DNA from: Bacteroidota bacterium
GTDB taxonomy: Bacteria; Bacteroidota; Bacteroidia; JABDFU01
Direction of reading: 5' to 3'
Length of the DNA stretch: 64,000 nucleotides
Assembly: GCA_016183775.1 (NCBI GenBank)
Contig: JACPDY010000014.1
Location: 34,647-98,646 of the forward strand
In this document: positions 43,431 through 51,388 of the stretch, in pieces
Position numbering within the stretch: position 1 is the first letter of the stretch
How the letters are laid out: every line of letters starts with the position of its first letter
The notes under the pieces: generated by a model
Seen by the model: the letters and a program-made list of their open reading frames with translations, nothing else
Database searches by the model: none
Told to the model about the DNA's origin: nothing
Made by a program: the position numbers and the translations under genes

Positions 43431-45414
43431 ACTTCCATCTTTTCTGTTTCAACAATCTGTAAATTTCCTCCTGGGCGCGGAATTTAATCTTCGATTCAGT
43501 TGTACGGTATTTATTGTCCTGCTTTTTATTTATAATACGCGCTTTGGTATTATCGTTCCATTGAATGTCGATCATTGTCCGCAACATCATTTGTATCGTT
43601 TTATTATAAACAGGTGTCGCTACTTCCGAACGATTATCAAAATTCCTTGCCATCCAGTCTGCCGAAGATAAAAAGTATTTTTCATTGTTATTATTGCAAA
43701 ATATGAACAGGCGGCTGTGCTCAAGGTACTTATCAACAATGCTGATAGCTTCTATATTTTTACTGTACGCTTCTCCGGGAATTAAGCTACACATCCCGCG
43801 AATGATCAATTTTATTTTAACGCCCTCCTCACTTGCTTCATATAGCTTTTTAATAATATCACGATCAACCAGGTTGTTCAGTTTTAAAATAATATAAGCA
43901 GGCTTCCCGGCCTTCGCGTTTTCAATTTCTTTGTTGATAAGATTATTAATCTTCTTTCGCATAAAGAAGGGGGCTACGAGCAAATGTTTATAAGTTCCCC
44001 TTTTAAGATTGTCGGCGTAAAAATTAAAAAGACGGTCCACATCTGCTGTGATGCGCTTGTCAGTTGTAAGTAAGCTATTGTCACAATAAAACCTCGATGT
44101 TTGTTCGTTAAAATTTCCTGTACCAATGTGCGCAAATTGAACCGTTTTTCCTCCTTCTTTTCTCGATATTAAAAATAATTTGGAATGAACTTTGAGCCCG
44201 GGTACGCCATAAATTACAGTAGCACCTTCTTCTTTCAACTTATCGGCCCAGTGGAGGTTGGCTTCTTCATCAAAACGCGCCTGCAATTCAACCACAACTG
44301 TAATTTTTTTTCCGTTTTTAACAGCGTTTATTAATGCATTAACTATACGTGATTGCTTTGCCACACGATATAACGTTATTTTTATTGAAATGACCTTGGG
44401 ATCAATTGAGGCCTCGCGTAACACATCAATAATATGATGAAAACTTTGGTAAGGATACGACAACAAAACATCCTTTTCACGAATAACATTTAAAAAACTT
44501 TTTACACCTGAAAACGCTTCATGATCAAGCGGGTGTGGATTTTTATACTGAAGGTCGGCTGTACCAACATTCGGGAAATGCATAAAATCTTTGAAGTTAT
44601 GATAGCGGCTGGCCGGGATAAGATTGTCCGTTTTGATCATTTTGATCTTCCTCATTAAAAAGTCAAGCATGTCGTTCGGCATGTCGTTGTCATACGTAAG
44701 GCGGACCGGTGCGCCCTTCTTCCTTTTCTTCAGACTCTTTGAAATTTTTTCAACGATACTTTGTGTTACATCATTATCTATATTAAGTTCCGCATCGCGT
44801 GTAAGTTTAATGGAATAAGCCTCAACTGATTCATGTTCAAAAATGGCGAACACATCATCAAGGCAAAACCGGATCACGTCGTCCAGCAGGATAATATATT
44901 TTTTTTCACCTTGTTTTGGTAAAGTGACAAACCGGGATAATACTTCCGATGGGATCTCTATTAATGAATACTTGGGTTTTTTATCACTCCGGTTTATTTT
45001 CACCAGAAAATAAACGGACTTGTCCCGGAGGTAAGGGAAGCTGGGTGAACTATCGACCATAATGGGAACGAGAGCAGGCATTACTTCATCATGAAAATAC
45101 TGTCGGACAAATTTGCCATGTTCTTCGTTCAGCATGCGTTCATTTAAAATATAAATACTTTGTTTACCGAGTTCATGAAGCAGTTCTTCATAAATACCCT
45201 CAAATTTATTGGCCTGACCGATCACCGTTCTTTGAATTTTACCTAACAGCACCCGTACCCTGAAAAACTCGTCGCGATTGTTAGAGAAAATTCCCATGAA
45301 TTTTATTCGTTCAATAAGGGGAACGGTTTTATCTTCTGCCTCCTGCAACACCCGCTCATTAAATGATAGCCAGCTCAATTCGCGGTTTAATAATTCTACA
45401 TGTTTGACGCTCAT
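43429..45414 (-). CDS. ppk1: Polyphosphate kinase 1
   Basis: A 661-residue Ppk1 that makes polyphosphate from ATP. LNRELSWLSFNERVLQEAED is the N-terminal signature. The phospholipase-D-like active sites include GLKVHSKLFLISRKEGG and HIGTGNFNEQTSRFYCDNSLL, containing the phosphorylated His, and ADWMARNFDNRSEVATPVYN near the end. Length is typical. It is followed by ppx on the same strand and preceded by sixA-like, 15 bases away. Confidence 0.95.
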   Translation of the reverse strand: MSVKHVELLNRELSWLSFNERVLQEAEDKTVPLIERIKFMGIFSNNRDEFFRVRVLLGKIQRTVIGQANKFEGIYEELLHELGKQSIYILNERMLNEEHGKFVRQYFHDEVMPALVPIMVDSSPSFPYLRDKSVYFLVKINRSDKKPKYSLIEIPSEVLSRFVTLPKQGEKKYIILLDDVIRFCLDDVFAIFEHESVEAYSIKLTRDAELNIDNDVTQSIVEKISKSLKKRKKGAPVRLTYDNDMPNDMLDFLMRKIKMIKTDNLIPASRYHNFKDFMHFPNVGTADLQYKNPHPLDHEAFSGVKSFLNVIREKDVLLSYPYQSFHHIIDVLREASIDPKVISIKITLYRVAKQSRIVNALINAVKNGKKITVVVELQARFDEEANLHWADKLKEEGATVIYGVPGLKVHSKLFLISRKEGGKTVQFAHIGTGNFNEQTSRFYCDNSLLTTDKRITADVDRLFNFYADNLKRGTYKHLLVAPFFMRKKINNLINKEIENAKAGKPAYIILKLNNLVDRDIIKKLYEASEEGVKIKLIIRGMCSLIPGEAYSKNIEAISIVDKYLEHSRLFIFCNNNNEKYFLSSADWMARNFDNRSEVATPVYNKTIQMMLRTMIDIQWNDNTKARIINKKQDNKYRTTESKIKFRAQEEIYRLLKQKRWK

Positions 45415-45429
45415 AATAATTATAATAAT

Positions 45430-45924
45430 TTAATGCAGCATGTGGTTCTTCGGGAAGTCAAACCACTTAAAACGGGCTGTTTCAGCTGCTTTCCAACTGG
45501 TCGAATCAAATTCAAGGCACACGATCCCGCAAGTGGGGATGTTATCAATGCCGCGGCCCGACAAAATATTGGCTACTTTGGTAATAGTTGGATTGTGTGA
45601 AAATAGATATACACTTTTAAATTTATCTTCAATTCCGGCCAGAAGCGTTATAAAATTTTCGGGACTTGTTTCATATAACCCTTTATTGATAGTGATTTTA
45701 TTCTCCGGGAAATTAAAATTCCTGGAAAAAATAAGTGCGGTGTTCACAGCCCGGATAGCCGGGCTTGAAATGATCGCATCCGGCAATTGTTTTTTTTCGG
45801 CCAGTTGTTTGCTCATATAATGCGCGTCACGATAACCTCTTTCGTTTAGCGGCCGGTCAATATCCGGTAATCCATCATAACTCCAATCGGATTTAGCGTG
45901 GCGAACCAGGAATAGATGCTTCAT
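45430..45924 (-). CDS. sixA: SixA-type phosphohistidine phosphatase
   Basis: A 164-residue histidine phosphatase. MKHLFLVRHAKSDWSYDGLP holds the RHG-like motif (RHAK), with ISSPAIRAVNTALIF and LFSHNPTITKVANIL as second and third motifs. In proteobacteria SixA removes phosphate from phosphohistidine in PtsN/HPr-type partners or ArcB. Neighbouring ppk1 suggests it might help counter histidine phosphorylation, which is a guess. Confidence 0.92.
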   Translation of the reverse strand: MKHLFLVRHAKSDWSYDGLPDIDRPLNERGYRDAHYMSKQLAEKKQLPDAIISSPAIRAVNTALIFSRNFNFPENKITINKGLYETSPENFITLLAGIEDKFKSVYLFSHNPTITKVANILSGRGIDNIPTCGIVCLEFDSTSWKAAETARFKWFDFPKNHMLH

Positions 45925-46059
45925 AGTTTAATTTTGAAGTAATATGTTTTTAACGCAGGCATAATGTACTGTTCCTACTATTGTGTAACCAAAAATAATG
46001 TATTATGATCGCACATTCAATTCAAATTTCGGAATTATTGCCGGATTCCTTTGTTAAAA

Positions 46060-46242
46060 TTATTTTAAATACCGGTAAACATAAATATGGGTATATTCAA
46101 AATCCGGCGCCTTCAGATAGTCAGGTACTGCTCTTTCGCGTCCCGATTTGACGGAAAATTTTAATGAAATGTCGTTCGAGATAATCGATTCAGAAACGGT
46201 TGTTTCGATCGACTCATTAATGAAATGATCCCGGAAGATCAC
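46060..46242 (-). CDS. Possible small hypothetical protein
   Basis: A 60-residue frame that starts in an ATGA overlap with the preceding gene's stop at 46239. Composition is ordinary and no family is recognised (KSGRERAVPDYLKAPDFEYT). The overlap supports translational coupling, but nothing else confirms it. Confidence 0.3.
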   Translation of the reverse strand: MIFRDHFINESIETTVSESIISNDISLKFSVKSGRERAVPDYLKAPDFEYTHIYVYRYLK

Positions 46243-46721
46243 AATACATCAGCCAAGTGCTTGCTGTTTGTATTTTCTACAATTGACAGTTGCTGTGAGA
46301 TCCACTGTACTGCCTGAGTTTCGGAGTTAAATAACCTGTAAGGATACCGGGGTTTGTTTCTTTTTAAGTTAAAATACAAGGTTGCTAAAATACGTTGATG
46401 CAGAGCTTTTATAACTATTGCCAATGCCATTTGATTTCTATATACGTCGAAATCAAACATTTCCATTTCTCTTGCTTCTTTTGTTATTCCCCCATAAATT
46501 CCCGGAATTACAAGTAAGGCATAAGGGTCCGATCCGTTGTTTGTTAATCTGGCACAGGCATCATGAATGTCTAATTGATCGGCAACATCAACTTCATATT
46601 CGTCTTTTTTAAAACGTATCTCAATTATTCCGTCTTCTCTCTTGCTTACAATTGCAAGGGTCGTTTCAACCGATGAAACATCGGTTTTGGTGTGCAAGAC
46701 ATTTTCAGTGGATTGAGACAT
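46239..46721 (-). CDS. DUF7793/STAS-like hypothetical protein
   Basis: A 160-residue soluble protein. A central DIHDACARLTNNGSDPYALLVI region followed by GGITKEAREMEMFDFDVYRN and MALAIVIKALHQRILATLYF resembles a small Bacteroidota family I know as DUF7793 with a STAS/SEC14-like fold. A polar N-terminal tail (residues 1-25) precedes it. No partner is identified; a weak neighbour overlaps its stop. Identification is by pattern memory only. Confidence 0.6.
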   Translation of the reverse strand: MSQSTENVLHTKTDVSSVETTLAIVSKREDGIIEIRFKKDEYEVDVADQLDIHDACARLTNNGSDPYALLVIPGIYGGITKEAREMEMFDFDVYRNQMALAIVIKALHQRILATLYFNLKRNKPRYPYRLFNSETQAVQWISQQLSIVENTNSKHLADVL

Positions 46722-46822
46722 ATTAATTAATAATAATTCCTACGGATCATTAAACTCTAAGCAATTAGAGTAAAACAAATTTAAAAAACTTGCGATAACT
46801 CTGCAAATCAATGGCTTACTAT

Positions 46823-47467
46823 TTAGCTGCGTAGTATGTAAGAGTAAGCTAAATATGGTCCATCATGGGTGAAACTAAGATCAATTTTATTAATGGATTT
46901 ATGGTTAATTTGCACACAAGGAGGTCTGCCTTCATCATTTGAAATACTGATTTCAGACATTTCAATCCTTTGGGTTTGAGCAATATGTTTTTTTGCTGAT
47001 TCTCTTATCGTATGTGATTGTTGTTCGGGTTTGGTTGCTGTGGTTTTTTCAATATTCCATTTTACATGCTTTAAATAGGAAAATTCGGAGGACGCATGAC
47101 TATAAATAAAATTCCTTGTCACTAACGTTTTTGCGAATAGTTTAAAACCTAAAGCAGATATTGAACTATCCAGAAATTTAACGCCGGAGCTATTTTCCCT
47201 ATTTATCATTTTACTTTTGAGCAATGCGCTGCTGAGCTGCACTTTATATGATAAAGGCACATATGATCTTATTCCGGTTGATCTGTTGACCACTTTATAC
47301 GCGCTTTCTTTTATTGACCATAGTACCCAAATCATGTGATCGGGCATATCTGATGCAGAAATTAATTGCTGTTCAGAAGGCGTGAAGAGTTTATCCAGAA
47401 AGCGTTTCTGCCCGGACCTGTTTAAATTCCGTCCGTCTTCCATATCAACTATATCATTGCCCAGCAT
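46823..47467 (-). CDS. 4'-phosphopantetheinyl transferase
   Basis: A 214-residue PPTase that activates acyl carrier proteins. LGNDIVDMEDG (residues 2-12) and the DKLFTPSEQQL region, with VLWSIKESAYKVVNRSTGIR (near residues 48-67), give the typical GxD and WxxKEAxxK motifs. It is longer than AcpS (about 120 residues) and closer to Sfp-like or stand-alone plant-type enzymes. It ends the operon whose first gene is an ACP, the likely substrate. Confidence 0.9.
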   Translation of the reverse strand: MLGNDIVDMEDGRNLNRSGQKRFLDKLFTPSEQQLISASDMPDHMIWVLWSIKESAYKVVNRSTGIRSYVPLSYKVQLSSALLKSKMINRENSSGVKFLDSSISALGFKLFAKTLVTRNFIYSHASSEFSYLKHVKWNIEKTTATKPEQQSHTIRESAKKHIAQTQRIEMSEISISNDEGRPPCVQINHKSINKIDLSFTHDGPYLAYSYILRS

Positions 47468-47490
47468 CAGTTCACAGGTAAAATTTCCGG

Positions 47491-48783
47491 TTATTTACTC
47501 TCCCATTTTTTGAAGATGAGGCAGCTGTTCACGTCTCCAAATCCAAAACTTGCTTTCGCGATTATTTTTAAGTTGTTCATTTTTATTTCTTTTCTTACAA
47601 CTTTTTCTTCGGCTATTAATTTGAGTATTTCAGGATGCACATCTTCGCAATTTATTGATGGATGCAAAAATCCCTTATGTAATTGCAGTACAGCTGCAAT
47701 ACTTTCTATTGCACCCGCAGCTCCCAGGCAATGCCCGATCATTGATTTTGCAGAGTTGACATAAGGAAAATCTTTCCCTTTCCTGTTCAAGGCTTCGGTC
47801 CAGTTTTTTATTTCAACCGGATCGGCCATCGTGGAAGTCAGATGACCACTAATGGCATCAATATCTTCCGGTTTGATACCCGATAACTCAACTGCCGACC
47901 TGATACATCGCTGTACCCCGTTCGAATTAGGGGCTGTCATTGTTCCACCCTGACGCTGGCCCCCGCAATTTACAGATCCGCCTAACACTTCAGCATAGAT
48001 CCGCTGCTTTCTTTGTAAAGCCGATTCCAGACTTTCCAACATTAACAACCCGGCGCCTGCACCGGGCACAAATCCAGCAGCAGAAGCGCTCATTGGCCTG
48101 GAGGCCGATTCCGGATTAGCATTGGAAACCCTGTTCAGCACTCTCATTGAATCAAACCCGGCCCATAAATAAGTGGAATTTCCTTCGCAGCCTCCCGCCA
48201 GCATTCGTTTAGCATGACCCGCTTTTATTCTTTCATATGCATCAATAATCGCTTCTGTTCCTGTACTGCAGGCGCTTGAATTTGTGGTAACCTGGTTGCC
48301 CAATGCCAACAGTCCGCCGAGGTATGCACTGGGGCCGCTATTCATACATTGTTCTACCATTGTACTTCCCAGCCTTTTTGTATTCCCATTGTTGATCATT
48401 GGCACCGCCGTTTCTCCCAGTATATCCGCTCCCGCCAGGCCGGCTCCCAATACGACCCCGGTATCCCAATCAGGTTCTGCCAGCTCTTCAGGCATTTTCA
48501 ATCCTGCATCAAGCCATGCTTCATGGCCGGCAATGCATCCGAATAATATACTTGCGCTGAATGATTTAAATAATTCCTTCGGAAAATAGTGTTGTTGCAG
48601 CTCTTCACTAACTTCAGGAACACCTCCGATACAAGCGGCAAACCGGAATGCCTCCAGTTCAGGCAAATATTTAATCCCGGAGGTGCCTTTTCGGATAGCC
48701 TGCTCAAAGGCACCGATCCCCATTCCATTAGGAGATACAACACCCATGCCGGTAACAACCACTCTGTGTTTAGTATCATTCAT
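47491..48783 (-). CDS. Beta-ketoacyl-ACP synthase (FabF-like)
   Basis: A 430-residue condensing enzyme. HRVVVTGMGVVSPNGMGIGA starts the thiolase fold, Cys172 lies in TTNSSACSTGTEAII, His in SGHLTSTMADPVEI, and the second His in SMIGHCLGAAGAIES. This Cys-His-His set fits decarboxylative elongation. The NSSACSTG context and GHLTSTMAD differ from housekeeping FabF (GTSTPLGD), so I do not call it fabF. ATG at 48783 overlaps the dehydratase stop by four bases (ATGA). Confidence 0.9.
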   Translation of the reverse strand: MNDTKHRVVVTGMGVVSPNGMGIGAFEQAIRKGTSGIKYLPELEAFRFAACIGGVPEVSEELQQHYFPKELFKSFSASILFGCIAGHEAWLDAGLKMPEELAEPDWDTGVVLGAGLAGADILGETAVPMINNGNTKRLGSTMVEQCMNSGPSAYLGGLLALGNQVTTNSSACSTGTEAIIDAYERIKAGHAKRMLAGGCEGNSTYLWAGFDSMRVLNRVSNANPESASRPMSASAAGFVPGAGAGLLMLESLESALQRKQRIYAEVLGGSVNCGGQRQGGTMTAPNSNGVQRCIRSAVELSGIKPEDIDAISGHLTSTMADPVEIKNWTEALNRKGKDFPYVNSAKSMIGHCLGAAGAIESIAAVLQLHKGFLHPSINCEDVHPEILKLIAEEKVVRKEIKMNNLKIIAKASFGFGDVNSCLIFKKWESK

Positions 48784-49253
48784 GCCTTCACGTACTGACC
48801 TGTTAAAATACCGCTGCACAGCAACTCTCCGTTTTCGTTGCGCATCTCTACATTGCTTTTAATATTACCAAGCCGGTAATGCACCAGTTTCCCTTCCACT
48901 ATTACCCGATCACCCGGCAATACTACTTTTACAAACTCCACCTCTGCTCTTGTAAACAAGATCGCCTTTTTTTTTACTTCTTCCAATGATGTTTTTAAAC
49001 TTTCCAGGTAGATACCTAATGAAATCAGGCCGATCTGTGCCATAGTTTCTGTAAGGATCACTCCGGGAGTAATGGGATTATTTTTGAAATGTCCTTGGTA
49101 AAAATATTCATCTTTTTTAAACCGATAAGCGCCTTTTGCATGATGCTCATCCAATTCCAACAGCTCATCAATAAACCGGAATGGAAAAGTTTGGGGAATA
49201 ACTTCGAGGATGATTTTAAGGTGGGAATCAGAAAGCATTTTGGGGTTATTCAT
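48780..49253 (-). CDS. FabZ-like 3-hydroxyacyl-ACP dehydratase
   Basis: A 157-residue hotdog protein. FPFRFIDELLELDEHHAKGA and YQGHFKNNPITPGVILTETM show the H...G.P..PGV motif and Glu of FabA/FabZ enzymes, so it can dehydrate a 3-hydroxyacyl-ACP. It lies between an SDR gene and the ketosynthase, and its stop overlaps the ketosynthase ATG, which implies coupled translation. Confidence 0.88.
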   Translation of the reverse strand: MNNPKMLSDSHLKIILEVIPQTFPFRFIDELLELDEHHAKGAYRFKKDEYFYQGHFKNNPITPGVILTETMAQIGLISLGIYLESLKTSLEEVKKKAILFTRAEVEFVKVVLPGDRVIVEGKLVHYRLGNIKSNVEMRNENGELLCSGILTGQYVKA

Positions 49254-49306
49254 TCCGCAGATGTTTAAAAAATTTTCGGACAGTATTATTTTGTATGATG
49301 CCTGCT

Positions 49307-50140
49307 CTACTCTCCATTCATCAATCCGCCCGCAATTTGTTCACCTCCATCCGCCCGTATAATCGCACCATTTATCCAGGATGATTCATCCATACATAGT
49401 AAATAAATCACTCCCGCCACATCTTCGGGAGTTGTTAAACGCTTAAACGGATTCCTTGACCTGGCAAAGGCCGCTACTTTTTTACTCCCGGGAACCATAC
49501 GCAGCGCAGGTGTGTCAGTTACTCCTGCCTGAATAATATTAGTACGTATACCATAAGGAGCGAATTCAACTGCCATGGAGCGGCAAAGATTTTCCAATAC
49601 TCCTTTTGCCATCGATACCGCCGCGTAACCTTTCCAGGCGACAGAGCTGCCCTCGCTTGTTAAGCCAATGATGCGGGCATCCCCTGTAAAATATTTTTTA
49701 TCAAATAATACTTTGGTCCAAATCGCTAAACTTGTCCCCATCGAAAAAATGGTTCTGGCAAAATCTTCCTCTTCCAGTAAAGCGGTATCGGTTTCTTTGC
49801 CATTCTCAGAATGAATCAATGGTTTTAAATTTCCATAAGCAATACTGTGTAATAGCAATCGTATTTTTCCGTTTCCGGCTAATACGTCGGCTAGTTGCGA
49901 AAGTATTTCCGTTCTCCCGCTTTCTGTTAAAGCATCGTTGTTGAGTGCGACAAAGCTAACTCCTGTTGATCTTATTTTTTCAAACTCTCCTTCGATATCA
50001 TTCATCGAACCCCTTCTGTCCTTATGTACAATAAAAATATTCATTCCCTGTTCCGCTAATTTTTTAGCTGCAGCCAACCCAAAGCCGCTGGATCCGCCCA
50101 ATATCAATGCCCAGTATTTTTTTTCTGAAAATGAACCCAT
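49307..50140 (-). CDS. SDR-family reductase (FabI/FabG-like)
   Basis: A 277-residue Rossmann oxidoreductase. YWALILGGSSGFGLAAAKKL is the NAD(P)-binding start and YAAVSMAKGVLENLCRSMAV the active-site Tyr-Lys region (Y.xxxMAK) with IRTNIIQAGVTDTPALRMVP. The MAKG motif and the SxxxxFA..FG pattern recall FabI enoyl reductases, but I cannot tell enoyl from ketoacyl reduction here. It uses ATG at 50140, and lies 55 bases downstream of the ACP gene. Confidence 0.85.
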   Translation of the reverse strand: MGSFSEKKYWALILGGSSGFGLAAAKKLAEQGMNIFIVHKDRRGSMNDIEGEFEKIRSTGVSFVALNNDALTESGRTEILSQLADVLAGNGKIRLLLHSIAYGNLKPLIHSENGKETDTALLEEEDFARTIFSMGTSLAIWTKVLFDKKYFTGDARIIGLTSEGSSVAWKGYAAVSMAKGVLENLCRSMAVEFAPYGIRTNIIQAGVTDTPALRMVPGSKKVAAFARSRNPFKRLTTPEDVAGVIYLLCMDESSWINGAIIRADGGEQIAGGLMNGE

Positions 50141-50194
50141 ATAGAAATTGGAAATGTCGGAAAGAAAGATCAACCCATTCGACCGGATGTGTGA

Positions 50195-50482
50195 TTATTT
50201 CTTGCCGTCGTTTTTAAGAGCTAATTTATCACTTATTACATTTATTGCATCTTCAACGGTAATGATCTTTGCGGCAGAAGGATCGTCAATGGCTATTTCA
50301 AAAGCATCTTCAATATCAAGTAAAATATCTACAAATCGCGCCGAATTTATTTTCAGATCTTTAATAATATCTGTTTGTCCGGTAAGTGACGCTAAAACAG
50401 TTTCATCTTTAACATAAGGACGTATCACTTCCAATACCTTGGCCTGGATAGTGGTTTTGTCTGCTTTGTTTGTTTCTGCCAT
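50195..50482 (-). CDS. Acyl carrier protein
   Basis: A 95-residue ACP. KDLKINSARFVDILLDIEDA (residues 41-60) carries Ser47 in the NSA motif, in place of the usual DSL, where the 4'-phosphopantetheine arm would attach. The helix-II pattern with acidic residues (LLDIEDAFEIAIDD) is normal. It opens the cassette with SDR, dehydratase, ketosynthase and PPTase. The tRNA-Arg gene lies 23 bases upstream on the same strand. Confidence 0.88.
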   Translation of the reverse strand: MAETNKADKTTIQAKVLEVIRPYVKDETVLASLTGQTDIIKDLKINSARFVDILLDIEDAFEIAIDDPSAAKIITVEDAINVISDKLALKNDGKK

Positions 50483-50505
50483 AATACATACTAATTTTTA
50501 TCAGT

Positions 50506-50579
50506 GCTCCCGGCGGGAGTCGAACCCACAACCTTAGGCTCCGGAGGCCTACACTCTATCCAGTTGAGCTACGGAAGCT
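50506..50579 (-). tRNA. tRNA-Arg(CCG)
   Basis: A 74-base tRNA with a fully paired acceptor stem (GCTTCCG with CGGGAGC), D-arm GCTC..GAGT, anticodon loop CTCCGGA (anticodon CCG) and T-loop TTCGACT; no CCA is encoded. It ends 23 bases before the ACP gene and may be processed from the same transcript. Confidence 0.93.
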
Positions 50580-50640
50580 AAATAGCTAATGTTTAAAAAA
50601 AGCTGAGACATAATATCACCTGCTGATACTGCATAAAAGT

Positions 50641-50684
50641 TCCAGGTTTCAGGTTTCAGGTTCAAAAAACCTGAAACCTGGAAC
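50641..50684. repeat. Inverted repeat, GGTTTCAGGTT type
   Basis: Arms 50641-50656 and 50669-50684 are perfectly complementary over 16 bases, with a 12-base loop that repeats TCAGGTT. Third member of the family also seen at 972 and 12342; it stands between the SPOR-like gene's stop and the tRNA. Confidence 0.7.
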
Positions 50685-50688
50685 CATT

Positions 50689-51120
50689 TTATTTAACCAA
50701 CTCCTTCAACTCAATCTCATCCTGCACGATAAACGAACTTGGAAAATCAGGAGAAATCTCTTTTAAAAATTTGAACGCTTCTGTCCTTGTTCTGAAATCA
50801 CCTACGCGGATTTTAAAGTTGGGCTGCTCATATTTTTCGTAGGCCATAGCCGAATTAAATGCCTGCAGGAATTTTGCTTTTATTTCTTTAGCCTTTTCGC
50901 GGTCCGAACCAAAATGTATCTGAACCCGGTATCCTTTTACTTTGGCATCCTTTTTTTCATTGATCAGCAGTTTTTTGTTCATCAGTTCAGCTATGCGGTT
51001 ATCCTGAATATATTCCACTTTGCCGCTATCCACTTTTGCCGTTTGACCCTGAATCCCTTTCAATAAAAAAAAGCTTAGGTATACAGCCGCAAGAAAAATC
51101 CTGTAATATTTTCTAATCAT
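50689..51120 (-). CDS. Secreted SPOR-domain-like protein
   Basis: A 143-residue protein with a signal peptide (YYRIFLAAVYLSFFLLKGIQ-GQ) and a C-terminal domain with VKGYRVQIHFGSDREKAKEI and KIRVGDFRTRTEAFKFLKEI, which looks like a SPOR (sporulation-related) repeat that binds denuded glycan strands. ATG at 51120 is chosen over TTG at 51132. A cell-division or cell-wall role is inferred from the fold. Confidence 0.8.
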   Translation of the reverse strand: MIRKYYRIFLAAVYLSFFLLKGIQGQTAKVDSGKVEYIQDNRIAELMNKKLLINEKKDAKVKGYRVQIHFGSDREKAKEIKAKFLQAFNSAMAYEKYEQPNFKIRVGDFRTRTEAFKFLKEISPDFPSSFIVQDEIELKELVK

Positions 51121-51317
51121 AGATCTGCGCAAAGTTAGAATTTATATGCCAAACGCACATATTTTATTCAACGCTGGATGCACTTTTATCGATAAACCAT
51201 CAAAAAAGCATGACCAAGACTGTTATGCCACTACTAAATTGTTAATATCTAAAAACCAATTGATTACACGTTATTTAGAATCAATATAAATTGCATTTTT
51301 TTTAACAAATTTTAACT

Positions 51318-51344
51318 TTTGAAAGGGTGTAGCAGTTAAATTTG
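51318..51344 (+). promoter_or_regulatory. Candidate promoter of the act-cox operon
   Basis: TAAATTTG (51337-51344) matches the -7 box TAnnTTTG. TTTG at 51318-51321 is only 15 bases upstream, shorter than the usual 19-21, so the -33 element is unsure. The implied start site lies about 40 bases before the actA ATG. Confidence 0.4.
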
Positions 51345-51388
51345 CCACAAGTTGAAAAGCATCATTACATTTTATTAATAAATTGTTA

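Noticed and set aside
46823..50482. Cassette as an aryl-polyene or flexirubin cluster
   Set aside because: No ammonia lyase, aromatase, glycosyl/acyl transferase or exporter of such clusters is present in the window.
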